Positions 26,976 to 36,669 of a stretch of 64,000 nucleotides of DNA are shown piece by piece (within the stretch, counting starts at the first letter, position 1; each line of letters begins with the position of its first letter). The notes under the pieces are model-generated. The model had not been told where the DNA came from. It saw only the letters and a list, made by a program, of their open reading frames with translations, and searched no databases. Both the position numbers and the translations under genes were made by a program. This DNA is from RGIG5612 sp963599255 (GTDB lineage: Bacteria > Bacillota > Clostridia > Lachnospirales > Lachnospiraceae), in contig CAVBWS010000003.1 of the NCBI GenBank assembly GCA_963599255.1, positions 1-64,000 of the forward strand, in the 5' to 3' direction.

Positions 26976-27013
26976 AAAAAGCTGCCTCATCGCAACAGAT
27001 GTGGCAGCTTTTT
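26976..27013. terminator. Bidirectional terminator between converging genes
   Basis: AAAAAGCTGCC (26976-26986) and GGCAGCTTTTT (27003-27013) form a stem with A and T tracts on both sides, between the decarboxylase (plus) and the permease (minus). Confidence 0.9.
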
Positions 27014-27042
27014 GAAAATTCATTAAATCAAATTCAGGTTTA

Positions 27043-28377
27043 TTATTTCTTATCTCTTTTTCTGAGGATCAGGTTAACGATAATACCAAGGATCAGCGCA
27101 ACTGCGATTTCTGTAAGCTTAACCTCTCCAATCTTAAGTGCCATACCGCCGATACCTGCGATAAAGATAACTGATGCTGTAAACAGATTGCTGTTATCAT
27201 TAAGATCAACCGGCTGCAGCATCTTAAGGCCTGATACGGCGATGAATCCGTACAGTGTGATGCATACGCCGCCCATTACACAGCTAGGGATAGTTGACAG
27301 GAATGTAACAAATGGTCCTACGAATGATGCAACAATAGCCATAATGGCAGTTGCGAAGATTGTAACTACAGATGCGTTGCCTGTGATGGCTACGCAGCCT
27401 ACTGATTCACCGTATGTTGTATTAGGGCATCCGCCGAAGATAGCGCCTACGAATGATCCGACACCGTCGCCCAGAAGTGTTCTGTGAAGGCCTGGATTTT
27501 CAAGAAGCTCTCTTCCGATTACGCTTGAGAGGTTCTTATGATCTGCCAGGTGTTCTGCAAATACTACAAATGCAACCGGTACATATGCAACAGCAATAGT
27601 TGCAATATATGTTCCACTCAGTTCATCAAATCCCTTTACTGCAGTAAGGAATGTAAAATCCGGAACCCACTGCATATTAGAAAATGCAGAAAAATCCACC
27701 ACCTGAAGAGCTTCGTTTCCCGAAGCATTGCCTATCAGTGTGAAAATAACTGCCAGGATATATCCGGCACAGATTCCGATAATAAACGGGATCAGCTTCA
27801 TGAGCTTCTTACCGAATACTGAGCAAAGGCATACAACTACCAGGGTTACGAAAGCACAAATGAGGCTTACCCAACCATTTGCATTCATAACATATGCACC
27901 TGATTCATTAGATGCTCCGCCCAATGCATCTGATACAGCGTTGCCTGCCAATGACAGACCGATGATAGCAACTGTAGGTCCTATAACTACAGGAGGCATA
28001 AGATAATCAATCCACTTTACTCCTGCACATTTGACAGCAATTGCAATGATAACATAAACCAATCCTGCCATAGCAGCACCGATTATAAGTCCCAGATATC
28101 CCAGTGCCATGCTGGCTGCTCCGCCAAATGCTGCGGACATTGAACCGATAAATGCAAATGAAGAACCAAGGAATACAGGGCTCTTGAATTTTGTAAAGAG
28201 CAGATAAGTAATGGTACCTACTCCGGCTCCGAACAGTGCTGCACTCTGGCTCATGCCATTTCCTACAACAGACGGTACTGCAATAGTTGCTGCAAGAATT
28301 GCCAGCAGCTGCTGAAGAGCAAATAACAGCACCTTGCCAAATGACGGCCTGTCCTCAACATCGTAAATTAGCTTCAT
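27043..28377 (-). CDS. Uracil/xanthine permease (NCS2 family)
   Basis: About 444 residues with 12-14 membrane segments, a nucleobase:proton symporter of the UraA/PbuX type. Typical features are QQLLAILAATIAVPSVVG near the N-terminus, PPVVIGPTVAIIGLSLAG and the GCPNTTYGESVGC motif in the substrate region. I chose ATG 28377 (MKLIYDVEDRPSFGK) because GGAGG lies 8 bases upstream; a start at 28407 lacks this. A TTTACA/TAGAAT pair with 17-bp spacing lies just upstream. No purine or PyrR-type leader was recognised. Confidence 0.93.
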   Translation of the reverse strand: MKLIYDVEDRPSFGKVLLFALQQLLAILAATIAVPSVVGNGMSQSAALFGAGVGTITYLLFTKFKSPVFLGSSFAFIGSMSAAFGGAASMALGYLGLIIGAAMAGLVYVIIAIAVKCAGVKWIDYLMPPVVIGPTVAIIGLSLAGNAVSDALGGASNESGAYVMNANGWVSLICAFVTLVVVCLCSVFGKKLMKLIPFIIGICAGYILAVIFTLIGNASGNEALQVVDFSAFSNMQWVPDFTFLTAVKGFDELSGTYIATIAVAYVPVAFVVFAEHLADHKNLSSVIGRELLENPGLHRTLLGDGVGSFVGAIFGGCPNTTYGESVGCVAITGNASVVTIFATAIMAIVASFVGPFVTFLSTIPSCVMGGVCITLYGFIAVSGLKMLQPVDLNDNSNLFTASVIFIAGIGGMALKIGEVKLTEIAVALILGIIVNLILRKRDKK

Positions 28378-28470
28378 AAATAATTCCCTCCTATACGTTT
28401 TATACACAAAACCTTGCCTATTCTAACCCCACAACTGTATGTTGTAAACAAAACATTTCTAAACTTTTTA

Positions 28471-29949
28471 TTACAATGTATCCTCCAGCATCTGAAGAGC
28501 ATTTTCTGTTATATCTCTGTCGAATCCATATGACTGCATAAGCTTTATTGCATTATGGGTCATGGCAGGACCCTTCTTAAGCTTGTAATCGAAATTCACA
28601 TCATTGCCATTTACATATTCCTCGAAATGATAATTGTCCATGCAGTCAGAAAGCAGTGATGTAAGCTCAATGTCATGGGTTGCCGCCAGGCATAACGCAT
28701 TTCTGCCGGACAGATTTCTTAAAATCTGACTTGATGCAGCAATTCGCTCCTTAGTATTAGTGCCTCTTAATACTTCATCAATAAAGCACATAACAGGCAC
28801 AGCCACTTCGCTGTCATCCACCGCATCTAATATTCTCTTGAGTGATTTGATCTCTACTATGAAATAGCTCTCATTTCCCAGTATATTATCTGTAAGAGCC
28901 ATTGAAGACATAACATTATAGAAACGTGTATGAAATTCGTCTGCAAGACAGGTATATATAGTTTGCGCAAATATCTGATTGATCGCAAGCTGCTTCAGAA
29001 ATGTCGATTTGCCGGAGGCATTTGAGCCGGTAAGAAGCACTGACCTGCTGAAATTTATATCATTTTTAACTATCGTAATCGTCAGCGGATGATACATGCC
29101 CCGGGCTGATACTTCCTTTTCACACTGGTCAAATGAAGGTTCACACCAGCCGTCAACATTCTCTCTGTAGTCGGAGATACATATATCTGCCTCAAGTTCT
29201 CCCAATGTGCAGAACAGCTCATCAATTACAGCTGTCTTGGTCTCTGCAGTTTTGCGCATGCTGTTGAATCTTATTATATCAACATGGAACAGCATCCTGA
29301 CATAATCCATCAGCACATCCACCAGTGATCCTGAGACACTGTTGGTAAGAAGCCATGACCCCCTCTTTATAGCTGCCAGCTGCTTAACGTCCTCGCTGAG
29401 CTTTTTAACCAGGTCATATACTTCACTGTCTGCAGGTATATTCAGCCTGCAGATCTTAGACGCTGTCTGCAGCATCTTAACTATATATTTAAAGCACATG
29501 AAGTATCCTTCTATCTGTGCTTTAAATTTAAAATATGTAGATATATTAACTGCAAACATTACAACAACTGCCAATACACCTACAACCGGGCTTACGAATA
29601 TAAGAGCAATCGCCGCCAGCAGAAGTATTATAAAAAGATAGTGTATCGCATTTCCCGCCGGCTTTATCTCATTAAATCTGAAGATATAATCATATAGAGA
29701 TATCTTCTTGGTCTTGCCCAGTTCCTTGAAACACTTCTGAAGTTTCGCTTTTGTATCAGCATTTGAACCGAGCCACTGAGCCCTGGCGGAACGTTTTTTC
29801 AGAACCTCCTGATCGCAGGTCGTTGTTCTTAAGATTTTTTTCAGATATTCCTGTCCCACTGAGGACTCGGCAGAATTTATCTTTTCATAAACCTGCTCCA
29901 TTGACAGATCATTCCAGGTAATATCATCAATATAATTATTCTTCTGCAT
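28471..29949 (-). CDS. Membrane-spanning MutS-like ATPase
   Basis: About 492 residues. The C-terminal third is the MutS ATPase core: Walker A GSNASGKSTFLKQLA, Walker B VPVMCFIDEVLRGTNTKER and the ATHD switch. N-terminal mismatch-binding domains are absent. Two hydrophobic helices (about 110-150, YLFIILLLAAIALIFVSPVVG and the following VLAVVVMFAVNI) place it in the membrane. This is the family annotated as MutS-related DNA mismatch repair protein in clostridia; involvement in repair is unproven. ATG 29949 (MQKNNYIDD) overlaps the end of plsY by 14 bp, suggesting coupling. Confidence 0.85.
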   Translation of the reverse strand: MQKNNYIDDITWNDLSMEQVYEKINSAESSVGQEYLKKILRTTTCDQEVLKKRSARAQWLGSNADTKAKLQKCFKELGKTKKISLYDYIFRFNEIKPAGNAIHYLFIILLLAAIALIFVSPVVGVLAVVVMFAVNISTYFKFKAQIEGYFMCFKYIVKMLQTASKICRLNIPADSEVYDLVKKLSEDVKQLAAIKRGSWLLTNSVSGSLVDVLMDYVRMLFHVDIIRFNSMRKTAETKTAVIDELFCTLGELEADICISDYRENVDGWCEPSFDQCEKEVSARGMYHPLTITIVKNDINFSRSVLLTGSNASGKSTFLKQLAINQIFAQTIYTCLADEFHTRFYNVMSSMALTDNILGNESYFIVEIKSLKRILDAVDDSEVAVPVMCFIDEVLRGTNTKERIAASSQILRNLSGRNALCLAATHDIELTSLLSDCMDNYHFEEYVNGNDVNFDYKLKKGPAMTHNAIKLMQSYGFDRDITENALQMLEDTL

Positions 29950-30871
29950 CGTCCGGACTTTCCTTCTGTTTGAATGACTGAGGTGCATGATCAGCAATTT
30001 TTCCGGCCCAGTTCTTATTGATCTCCTGCTTATATTCAGCCTTAATCTGAGCCTTTCTCTCCTTGTATGCTGCCTTATTCTGAACCTTCTCTACCTTGCG
30101 CTCAGTCTTGCTCTGTAGTTTGTCTACTTTCTTCTCGGTCTTTTGCTGAACGTGCTCCACCTTAGCCTCCAGCTGTTCCTTGCGATGGGCTGTTTCCGCC
30201 TCCTCTATCTGCTTAGATGTACGGAAAAAGAATTTGGTTTCCTTATGTTCTCTCAGGCGCGCGATATTCTTCCTGTGCTGATACAGAAGAAGGAGTGCAA
30301 GAATTATAAATATCACGTAGCAGTCAACAAGCCATCCGGTATCCACCTTGATCCATCCGACAATGGTAAATATAATGAATTCAACTGCTGATGCACATAC
30401 CGTAAGCATAGATCCCAGGGACACATATTTGGTGATTATCACGGTTGTAAAGAAGATCACTACACCGATGACTATCATCTGCCAACTGCCCAGGCAACAG
30501 ATAAGTGCTGCTGTTGTGGCCATTCCCTTACCGCCCTTGAAGTGAAAGTAGAAGGGAAAGTCATGTCCCAGCACACAGCCAAATCCTGTATAAAGTGCCA
30601 GCGCCGTCGGATCAATATCAAAATGCAGACCCGTTATAAATATGAGTCTGGTCAGTATTACTGCCGCAACACATTTTGCACAGTCTCCTACAAGCGTTAT
30701 TATTCCTGCTCTTATTCCCATAACCCGGAACATGTTGGTAGTTCCGGCATTTCCGCTGCCCTTCTCCCGAATATTTACATTCTTGGCCTTAGAATAGATA
30801 TGGGCTATCTGAAGAAGTCCGAAGCCATATCCTATCACCATGCATATAAGGCATATCCATCTTGCATTCAT
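29936..30871 (-). CDS. plsY: Acyl-phosphate:glycerol-3-phosphate acyltransferase PlsY with charged tail
   Basis: PlsY makes lysophosphatidic acid from acyl phosphate and glycerol-3-phosphate in the membrane. Residues about 1-210 show the family pattern: GSGNAGTTNMFRVMG, FPFYFHFKGGKGMATT and several helices, ending RHRKNIARLREHKETKFF. Residues about 225-311 are an unusual Lys/Glu/Gln coiled-coil tail with near repeats of KTERKVEKVQ, not part of standard PlsY (about 200 residues). It lies 1 bp after der and overlaps the MutS-like gene. Confidence 0.95.
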   Translation of the reverse strand: MNARWICLICMVIGYGFGLLQIAHIYSKAKNVNIREKGSGNAGTTNMFRVMGIRAGIITLVGDCAKCVAAVILTRLIFITGLHFDIDPTALALYTGFGCVLGHDFPFYFHFKGGKGMATTAALICCLGSWQMIVIGVVIFFTTVIITKYVSLGSMLTVCASAVEFIIFTIVGWIKVDTGWLVDCYVIFIILALLLLYQHRKNIARLREHKETKFFFRTSKQIEEAETAHRKEQLEAKVEHVQQKTEKKVDKLQSKTERKVEKVQNKAAYKERKAQIKAEYKQEINKNWAGKIADHAPQSFKQKESPDDAEE

Positions 30872-30872
30872 T

Positions 30873-32195
30873 TTATTTTTCTCCTCGTTCTCTTATATAG
30901 AACTTAAGTGACGTACCTTCAAATCCAAATGCTTCGCGTATTTTATTTTCCAGATATCTTAAATATGAAAAATGCATCAATTCCTTGTCATTTACAAAAA
31001 ATACAAATGCCGGCGGTTTAACTGCCACCTGAGTTGCATAGAAAAGTTTTAACCTCTTGCCCTTGTCAGTCGGAGGCGGAGTAAGTGCCAGTGCTTCCGA
31101 GATAATCTCATTAAGAACACCTGTCTGGATCCTTCTTGTCTGATTTTCCACAATTACATCAACAAGTCCATAGAGTTTGTCTAATCTCTGTCCGGTCTTG
31201 GCTGAAACAAACAGAAGTCGGGCATATGGCATAAATGCCAGTGTCCGTCTTATTTTTTCTGTGTATTTGTAGATAGTCTTATCATCCTTGTCAACAGCAT
31301 CCCACTTGTTGACAACTATGATAATTCCCTTGCCTCTCTCATGGGCAATTCCCGCGATTTTGGCATCCTGCTCTGTTACGCCTTCCACAGCATCAATCAC
31401 CATAAGTACAACATCGGCTCTTTCTACCGCCGATACTGCACGGATAATGCTGTATCTTTCCAGTTCTTCTTTGATCTTGGACTTTCTTCTGAGACCGGCC
31501 GTGTCTATGAATACATATTCCTTGCCTTCATGCTCCACAACCATATCAATGGCATCCCTGGTTGTTCCCGGAATATCAGAAACGATCACTCGCTGCTCAC
31601 CAGAAAGGGCATTTACGATTGAAGATTTGCCTGCATTAGGCTTACCGATGACGGCAATCTTAGGGCGGCTGTCCTCCTCTTCTTCCATCGCTTCCTTGTC
31701 AAAATGCTTGGTAACTTCATCAAGAAGATCTCCCAAGCCCTGCTTGTTAACAGCAGAGACAGGGATAGGGTCGCCTAATCCCAGGTTATAGAATTCATAT
31801 ATATCCGCCTGCTGCTTAACAAAATTATCTACCTTATTGACGCACAAAACTATAGGCTTGTGGCTTCTTCTTAACATATCTGCTACTTTGTCATCAGCAT
31901 CCACAAGTCCCTGTCTTACGTCTGTCATGAATATAATCACATCAGCTGTATCAATGGCAATCTGTGCCTGATCTCTCATCTGTGACAGAATAACATCCCC
32001 TGTATCCGGTTCAATACCGCCTGTATCGATCAATGTGAAATCCATATCAAGCCAATTGGCCTGAGCATATATTCTGTCTCTTGTTACACCGGGGGTATCC
32101 TTAATAATAGAGATATTGGCCCCTGCCAGATTGTTAAATAAGGTGGACTTGCCTACATTAGGCCTGCCAACTATCGCTACTATCGGCTTGCTCAT
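30873..32195 (-). CDS. der: Ribosome-associated GTPase Der (EngA)
   Basis: 440-residue double GTPase for 50S assembly. First G domain: GRPNVGKSTLFN (8-19) and DTGG; second: GKPNAGKSSIVNAL, DTAGLRRK, NKWDAVDK. A KH-like C-terminal domain ends with FEGTSLKFYIRERG. Its start overlaps the end of the DUF512 gene by 38 bp and it is followed by plsY, a common clostridial order. Confidence 0.98.
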   Translation of the reverse strand: MSKPIVAIVGRPNVGKSTLFNNLAGANISIIKDTPGVTRDRIYAQANWLDMDFTLIDTGGIEPDTGDVILSQMRDQAQIAIDTADVIIFMTDVRQGLVDADDKVADMLRRSHKPIVLCVNKVDNFVKQQADIYEFYNLGLGDPIPVSAVNKQGLGDLLDEVTKHFDKEAMEEEEDSRPKIAVIGKPNAGKSSIVNALSGEQRVIVSDIPGTTRDAIDMVVEHEGKEYVFIDTAGLRRKSKIKEELERYSIIRAVSAVERADVVLMVIDAVEGVTEQDAKIAGIAHERGKGIIIVVNKWDAVDKDDKTIYKYTEKIRRTLAFMPYARLLFVSAKTGQRLDKLYGLVDVIVENQTRRIQTGVLNEIISEALALTPPPTDKGKRLKLFYATQVAVKPPAFVFFVNDKELMHFSYLRYLENKIREAFGFEGTSLKFYIRERGEK

Positions 32196-33582
32196 ATATT
32201 TGTCTGCCTCCTATTTCTAATTCCTCTCCCAGGAGTCCTTTAAGAAGGGACTCACCGTCAGACGGAACAATTACTACATTTACCTGCAGCTTCTCTTCTA
32301 ACTCGGTCACTGTAATATCATCCAGGAAATACTTCTCACCGCTTCTCATCATATTTATCGGAAGCAGGAGCCTGCTTCCCGGTTCTATTCCCTTCAGCTG
32401 ATTTATCAGGTCGCATCCGCAGATAAGCCCTGATACTGTGATCCTTTCGCCGAAGAAATCATTTCTTATCGGAACACAATTAAGCTCCAGGCCTTCATCT
32501 ATAATCCCTGCATCCTTAAGCCTTACCATGGCCTCATCTGTTAATTGCTTTATCGTACCATATGCCAATCTGCCCGTGGCAATTGTAACATAGCACTTAT
32601 CCTGTGAACCACTATTTTTTTTGTATGATATTACGTCGGCTCTTTCCTCGCAAATAGTATCAAGGGCATACGCAAATTCTTCTTTCAGAAGCCTTAACAT
32701 CCCCACACCATTTTCCAGCTGCATATATCCATCATATCTGCCTTCTTCAGGAACTTCCCTTCCTGCTGTCAGATAGAATTCGTCACTTGCGTGGATAAAA
32801 TGAATGTCATATTTTGAGAAAAGTTCCTTCTGAAACTCTTCTACCATATCGATTACCTGCGCGGCGTCTTCTGCCTCTATAGGTTCAAGCGGATACAATC
32901 CTTCCCTATACTTGGTGAGTCCTACAGGCACGATGGACACACTCTCCATCACAGGCGCGTATTTAGACAGATCGCTGATAGTTCTTCTTAGTTCTTCGCC
33001 GTCATTTACACCCTTACACAGCACTATCTGCCCATTCATGGTTATGCCCGCTTCATACAGCTGATCTAAATATTTGAGGACATCTCCTGCAAATCTGTTA
33101 TGCAGCATCCTGCATCTAAGCTCCGGATTTGTAGTATGAACTGATATATTTATCGGTGACATGTGATATTTGATGATCCTGTTTATATCATGTTCCTTCA
33201 TGTTTGTAAGAGTAATATAATTACCCTGAAGGAATGACAGTCTGGAATCATCGTCCTTAAAATACAGAGTCTCTCTCATGCCCTTTGGCATCTGGTCAAT
33301 GAAGCAGAAAATGCAATTATTGGAGCATCTCCTGTAATCGTCCATAATACCGCCGTCAAATTCTAATCCGACCTCTTCTGTACAATCTTTTTCTATCTCA
33401 TATACATCTATCTCGCCTGAAGGATCCTCGATTTCCAGTTCAATATAGTCATCATCAATCTGAAATCTGTAATCAAATATATCTTCTATCTGTTCTCCGT
33501 TAACAGACAGAAGTTTAGACCCAGGCTGTATCTGTAATTCCTCGGCTATGGAGCCGGGTGTGATCTTCGTAATTATCTGCAT
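32158..33582 (-). CDS. DUF512 iron-sulfur protein with N-terminal PDZ
   Basis: 474 residues. An N-terminal PDZ-like domain (about 1-60, ITPGSIAEELQIQPGSKLLSV) is followed by a radical SAM-like Cys motif CSNNCIFC (Cys86, Cys90, Cys93), then QMPKGMRETLYFKDDDSRLS and the DUF512 C-terminal domain. The gene is conserved next to der in Firmicutes; the reaction is unknown. It overlaps der by 38 bp, so translation is probably coupled. Upstream is a family A variant repeat. Confidence 0.92.
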   Translation of the reverse strand: MQIITKITPGSIAEELQIQPGSKLLSVNGEQIEDIFDYRFQIDDDYIELEIEDPSGEIDVYEIEKDCTEEVGLEFDGGIMDDYRRCSNNCIFCFIDQMPKGMRETLYFKDDDSRLSFLQGNYITLTNMKEHDINRIIKYHMSPINISVHTTNPELRCRMLHNRFAGDVLKYLDQLYEAGITMNGQIVLCKGVNDGEELRRTISDLSKYAPVMESVSIVPVGLTKYREGLYPLEPIEAEDAAQVIDMVEEFQKELFSKYDIHFIHASDEFYLTAGREVPEEGRYDGYMQLENGVGMLRLLKEEFAYALDTICEERADVISYKKNSGSQDKCYVTIATGRLAYGTIKQLTDEAMVRLKDAGIIDEGLELNCVPIRNDFFGERITVSGLICGCDLINQLKGIEPGSRLLLPINMMRSGEKYFLDDITVTELEEKLQVNVVIVPSDGESLLKGLLGEELEIGGRQIYEQADSSDSWQA

Positions 33583-33611
33583 ATTTATGTTGATTAAATT
33601 TGAAAGTTTTG

Positions 33612-33755
33612 CCGTGCCGTGGCATCACACGTTGATCATGAATACAACAGGCGGGTCCGATATCAATGACACCGAACCCGCTGCACATAATGTTTGCTTG
33701 AAGTATTACCCAAACGTTCCTGTGCAGTGGCTGCACGCCGAGGTTCACGGCACGG
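33612..33755. repeat. Family A variant repeat with different interior
   Basis: Outer arms CCGTGCCGTG (33612-33621) and CACGGCACGG (33746-33755) are a perfect 10-bp inverted repeat. The right part (33722-33753) is the standard family A module GCAGTGGCTGCACGCCGAGG and its end. The middle differs and includes another hairpin, GCGGGT/ACCCGC. Total 144 bp between yebC and the DUF512 gene. Confidence 0.8.
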
Positions 33756-33817
33756 AGCATTTGACTTTTACACTTAATTACGCCTGCATCGACAGGCGTA
33801 TAGTCAGGATAATTATC

Positions 33818-34549
33818 TTACTCATCCCAGTTATGATATACTTCCTGAACATCATCGTCATCGTCAAGCATATCAAGAATACGATTAAGATCCTTGATCG
33901 CTTCCTCATCTGTAAGTTCTACATAATTCTGCGGAATCATAGAAACGCCGGCAGATGCCATAGAAATATTAGCCTGTTCAAGAGCCTCACGTACTGCACT
34001 GAAATCGTCCGGTGAAGTATAAACTGTATAAGCATCTTCATCATCCTCGAAATCCTCTGCTCCCGCATCAAGGGCCATCATCATAAGGTCGTCTGCTTCC
34101 ATGTCCTCAACTTCTTCCTTATCGATAACGATCTCGCCCTTTTTCTCGAACATGTAAGATACGCATCCAGGAGTTCCTACATTGCCATTGCCCTTAGAGA
34201 ATGCATGCTTAACATTAGCAGCTGTACGATTTTTGTTGTCTGTAAGAGTTTCTACGATTATGGCGATTCCGCTAGGTCCATATCCCTCATATGTAATCTG
34301 CTCATAATTTACTGTTCCGTCTGCACCGGCTGCCTTCTTGATACCTCTTTCAATAGTATCGTTAGGCATGTTGTTAGCCTTAGCCTTGGCAATAACATCA
34401 CGAAGCTTCGAATTGTTCGAAGGATCTGCGCCGCCTTCCTTAACAGCGATTGCTATTTCCTTACCGATGATAGTAAACATCTTACCCTTAGCTGCATCAT
34501 TTTTCTCTTTTTTGTGCTTAATATTGGCAAATTTTGAATGTCCTGACAT
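33818..34549 (-). CDS. YebC/PmpR family protein
   Basis: 243 residues with the family start SGHSKFANIKHKKEKNDAAKGK and GNVGTPGCVSYMFEKKGEI. YebC proteins are described as transcriptional regulators and more recently as factors that help ribosomes at difficult sequences. The acidic end (DMLDDDDDVQEVYHNWDE) is typical. It starts 11 bp after the CBS-domain gene upstream and may share its transcript. Confidence 0.96.
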   Translation of the reverse strand: MSGHSKFANIKHKKEKNDAAKGKMFTIIGKEIAIAVKEGGADPSNNSKLRDVIAKAKANNMPNDTIERGIKKAAGADGTVNYEQITYEGYGPSGIAIIVETLTDNKNRTAANVKHAFSKGNGNVGTPGCVSYMFEKKGEIVIDKEEVEDMEADDLMMMALDAGAEDFEDDEDAYTVYTSPDDFSAVREALEQANISMASAGVSMIPQNYVELTDEEAIKDLNRILDMLDDDDDVQEVYHNWDE

Positions 34550-34560
34550 ACTAACCTCAC

Positions 34561-35412
34561 TTACTCTTCTTTATTTTCTGTCTCAAGTATCTCGATTCTG
34601 ACCAAATCTATGGTTTTGTCTTTGACTGACAGTATTTTATATTTAATATTATTTTCAACTACTTCGGTTCCCTCATCATTTTCCGGAATCCTGTCCAGTT
34701 TTGAAACCAGATATCCGTTAAGGGTATCATTGTCCTCGTCATCATAGACAATGTTAAGCTCCTCTTCAATCTCCGACAGCGGCGTAAGCCCCTTAACATT
34801 ATAGACATTATCAGAAACCTTAACTATATTATATTCAACCTCGTCATGCTCATCAAAAATATTGCCGACAATTTCTTCCAGAATATCTTCCATGGCAAGT
34901 AAACCTGCAGTCTGTCCATATTCATCTACGACGATTTCCATATGAATCTTGCCCGACTGCATATTCTTAAATACCGAGTCTATCTTGGATGTTTCCGGGA
35001 TAAAATGAGCCTTCTGCATGATGCCTTCTATATCCTTGATCTGCTTATTTCGGTTGGCAGGATTCATATAGAAAGTAATTGCATCCTTGATGTGAAGAAT
35101 ACCTATAATGTTGTCAATGCTTTCTTGACAAACTGGGAACCTAGAGTATCTCTCATTGATAATAAAATCCATGGTCTCTTCAAGAGTCCATGTGCTTTCA
35201 ACTGCACATATATTTTTTCTGTGAGTCATAATCTCAGATGCCGATGTCTCATCAAGATCAAATATATTGCTGATCATCTCAGCTTCACTTTCCTTAATAA
35301 GGCCCTGATCCTGACCTTCATCCAACATTGAAACTATCTCATCTTCAACCTGTGCTTCGTTCCTTGACTTGAACAGTCTGGAAAAAAATCCCGCTCGACT
35401 GCCATCTTCCAT
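34561..35412 (-). CDS. HlyC/CorC family CBS-domain protein
   Basis: 283 residues: a CBS pair (about 55-190; MTHRKNICAVESTWTLEE, SRFPVCQESIDNIIG, VVDEYGQTAGLLAMEDILEE) and a C-terminal CorC/HlyC transporter-associated domain (about 195-280). The N-terminal DUF21 membrane domain of CNNM/hemolysin C proteins is absent, so this is the soluble form. It may bind adenine nucleotides; role in ion transport is only implied by the family. Confidence 0.9.
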   Translation of the reverse strand: MEDGSRAGFFSRLFKSRNEAQVEDEIVSMLDEGQDQGLIKESEAEMISNIFDLDETSASEIMTHRKNICAVESTWTLEETMDFIINERYSRFPVCQESIDNIIGILHIKDAITFYMNPANRNKQIKDIEGIMQKAHFIPETSKIDSVFKNMQSGKIHMEIVVDEYGQTAGLLAMEDILEEIVGNIFDEHDEVEYNIVKVSDNVYNVKGLTPLSEIEEELNIVYDDEDNDTLNGYLVSKLDRIPENDEGTEVVENNIKYKILSVKDKTIDLVRIEILETENKEE

Positions 35413-35496
35413 ATAATAAAAAGTTCTCCTTTATCAACAATTGTAGTCTGCATAAATGCAGACCCTCGTAGATGATAGCAAATATTGATGTATAAA

Positions 35497-36669
35497 TCAA
35501 TGAAAATGATGTTTAAACTCGTCCCTTATACCCGATAATCTGCCGTCTATATAATATTTTCTGGCAACTCTTCTTGTAAGACCGCATACAAATTCATAAT
35601 TAAATGAACCTGCCAGATCCGCGATTTCCTCCGTGGTGATCTTAAGATCTCCAGACTGACCTATCAGGACTACTTCGTCGCCTCTTGCCACATCCAGTTT
35701 GTCAGATACATCTACAATGATCTGATCCATACATACTCGTCCTACGATCGGATACTTGCTGCCGTTTATAAGTACATATCCCTTATTCGAGAGGCTTCTG
35801 AAATATCCATCCGCATAGCCAACAGGAATAGTGGCAATAACACTCTTCTTATCAGCAGTCCAGGTGCTTCCGTATCCGACTGACGTACCGGCCGGAATGG
35901 TTTTAACCATTACCACATGACTTTTTAACGACAAGGCAGGTCTCAGTTCGATCTGATGGATGTATTGCGATGGATATAAGCCGTAGATTGATATTCCCAA
36001 TCTTACCATATCCATATCTGCTTCCCGCAGATACGTTGCTGCCGCACTATTTGCGCAATGTTTAACAGGTATATTTAATCCGTTTGCTTCAAGCTCGGCA
36101 ATAAATGCCTTGAAAATATCCAGCTGTTTCATGGCTTTATCTGCGGTTTTATCGTCTGAATTAGCAAAATGTGTGAATATTCCTTCAATCTCTATTCCCG
36201 GCAGATTGTTAATTTTTAGCACACACTCAACTGATGCTGCACTTGGCCTGAAGCCGATACGGCTCATACCTGTGTCAATCTTAATATGAACACTGGCCAT
36301 CTTACCCGCCCTGGCTGCAGCTTCTGAGATCTCTTCCGCCGTCTCATAGTCAAATACCGGCAGCCTTATATCATTCTGCACAGCAAGTTCATACATCGAC
36401 GGATGTACATATCCCAGTATAAGAATCGGCTTAGTAAAGGCATTTCCCCTTAGTTCCATGGCCTCATCAATGGTTGCTACTGCATAAAAATCCACAATAT
36501 CATCAATTGCACGAGCTACTTCTACTGCCCCATGTCCGTATGCATCAGCCTTAATAACTGCGCAGGACTTTACTCCGGGCTTCAGATTAGCCTGGATATT
36601 TTGTATATTTTCACGGACTGCGCTCAGATCTATATCTGCCCACAGTCTGAAATATCTGTCACAATCCAT
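35497..36669 (-). CDS. alr: Alanine racemase
   Basis: 390-residue fold-type III PLP racemase making D-Ala for peptidoglycan. The PLP lysine is Lys40 in AVIKADAYGHG; SVGYGSTW carries the second catalytic Tyr; CMDQIIVDVS is the conserved C-terminal motif. It overlaps rex by one base. Because D-Ala is supplied here, the separate Asp/Glu-type racemase at 46864 is unlikely to be needed for D-Ala supply. Confidence 0.97.
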   Translation of the reverse strand: MDCDRYFRLWADIDLSAVRENIQNIQANLKPGVKSCAVIKADAYGHGAVEVARAIDDIVDFYAVATIDEAMELRGNAFTKPILILGYVHPSMYELAVQNDIRLPVFDYETAEEISEAAARAGKMASVHIKIDTGMSRIGFRPSAASVECVLKINNLPGIEIEGIFTHFANSDDKTADKAMKQLDIFKAFIAELEANGLNIPVKHCANSAAATYLREADMDMVRLGISIYGLYPSQYIHQIELRPALSLKSHVVMVKTIPAGTSVGYGSTWTADKKSVIATIPVGYADGYFRSLSNKGYVLINGSKYPIVGRVCMDQIIVDVSDKLDVARGDEVVLIGQSGDLKITTEEIADLAGSFNYEFVCGLTRRVARKYYIDGRLSGIRDEFKHHFH

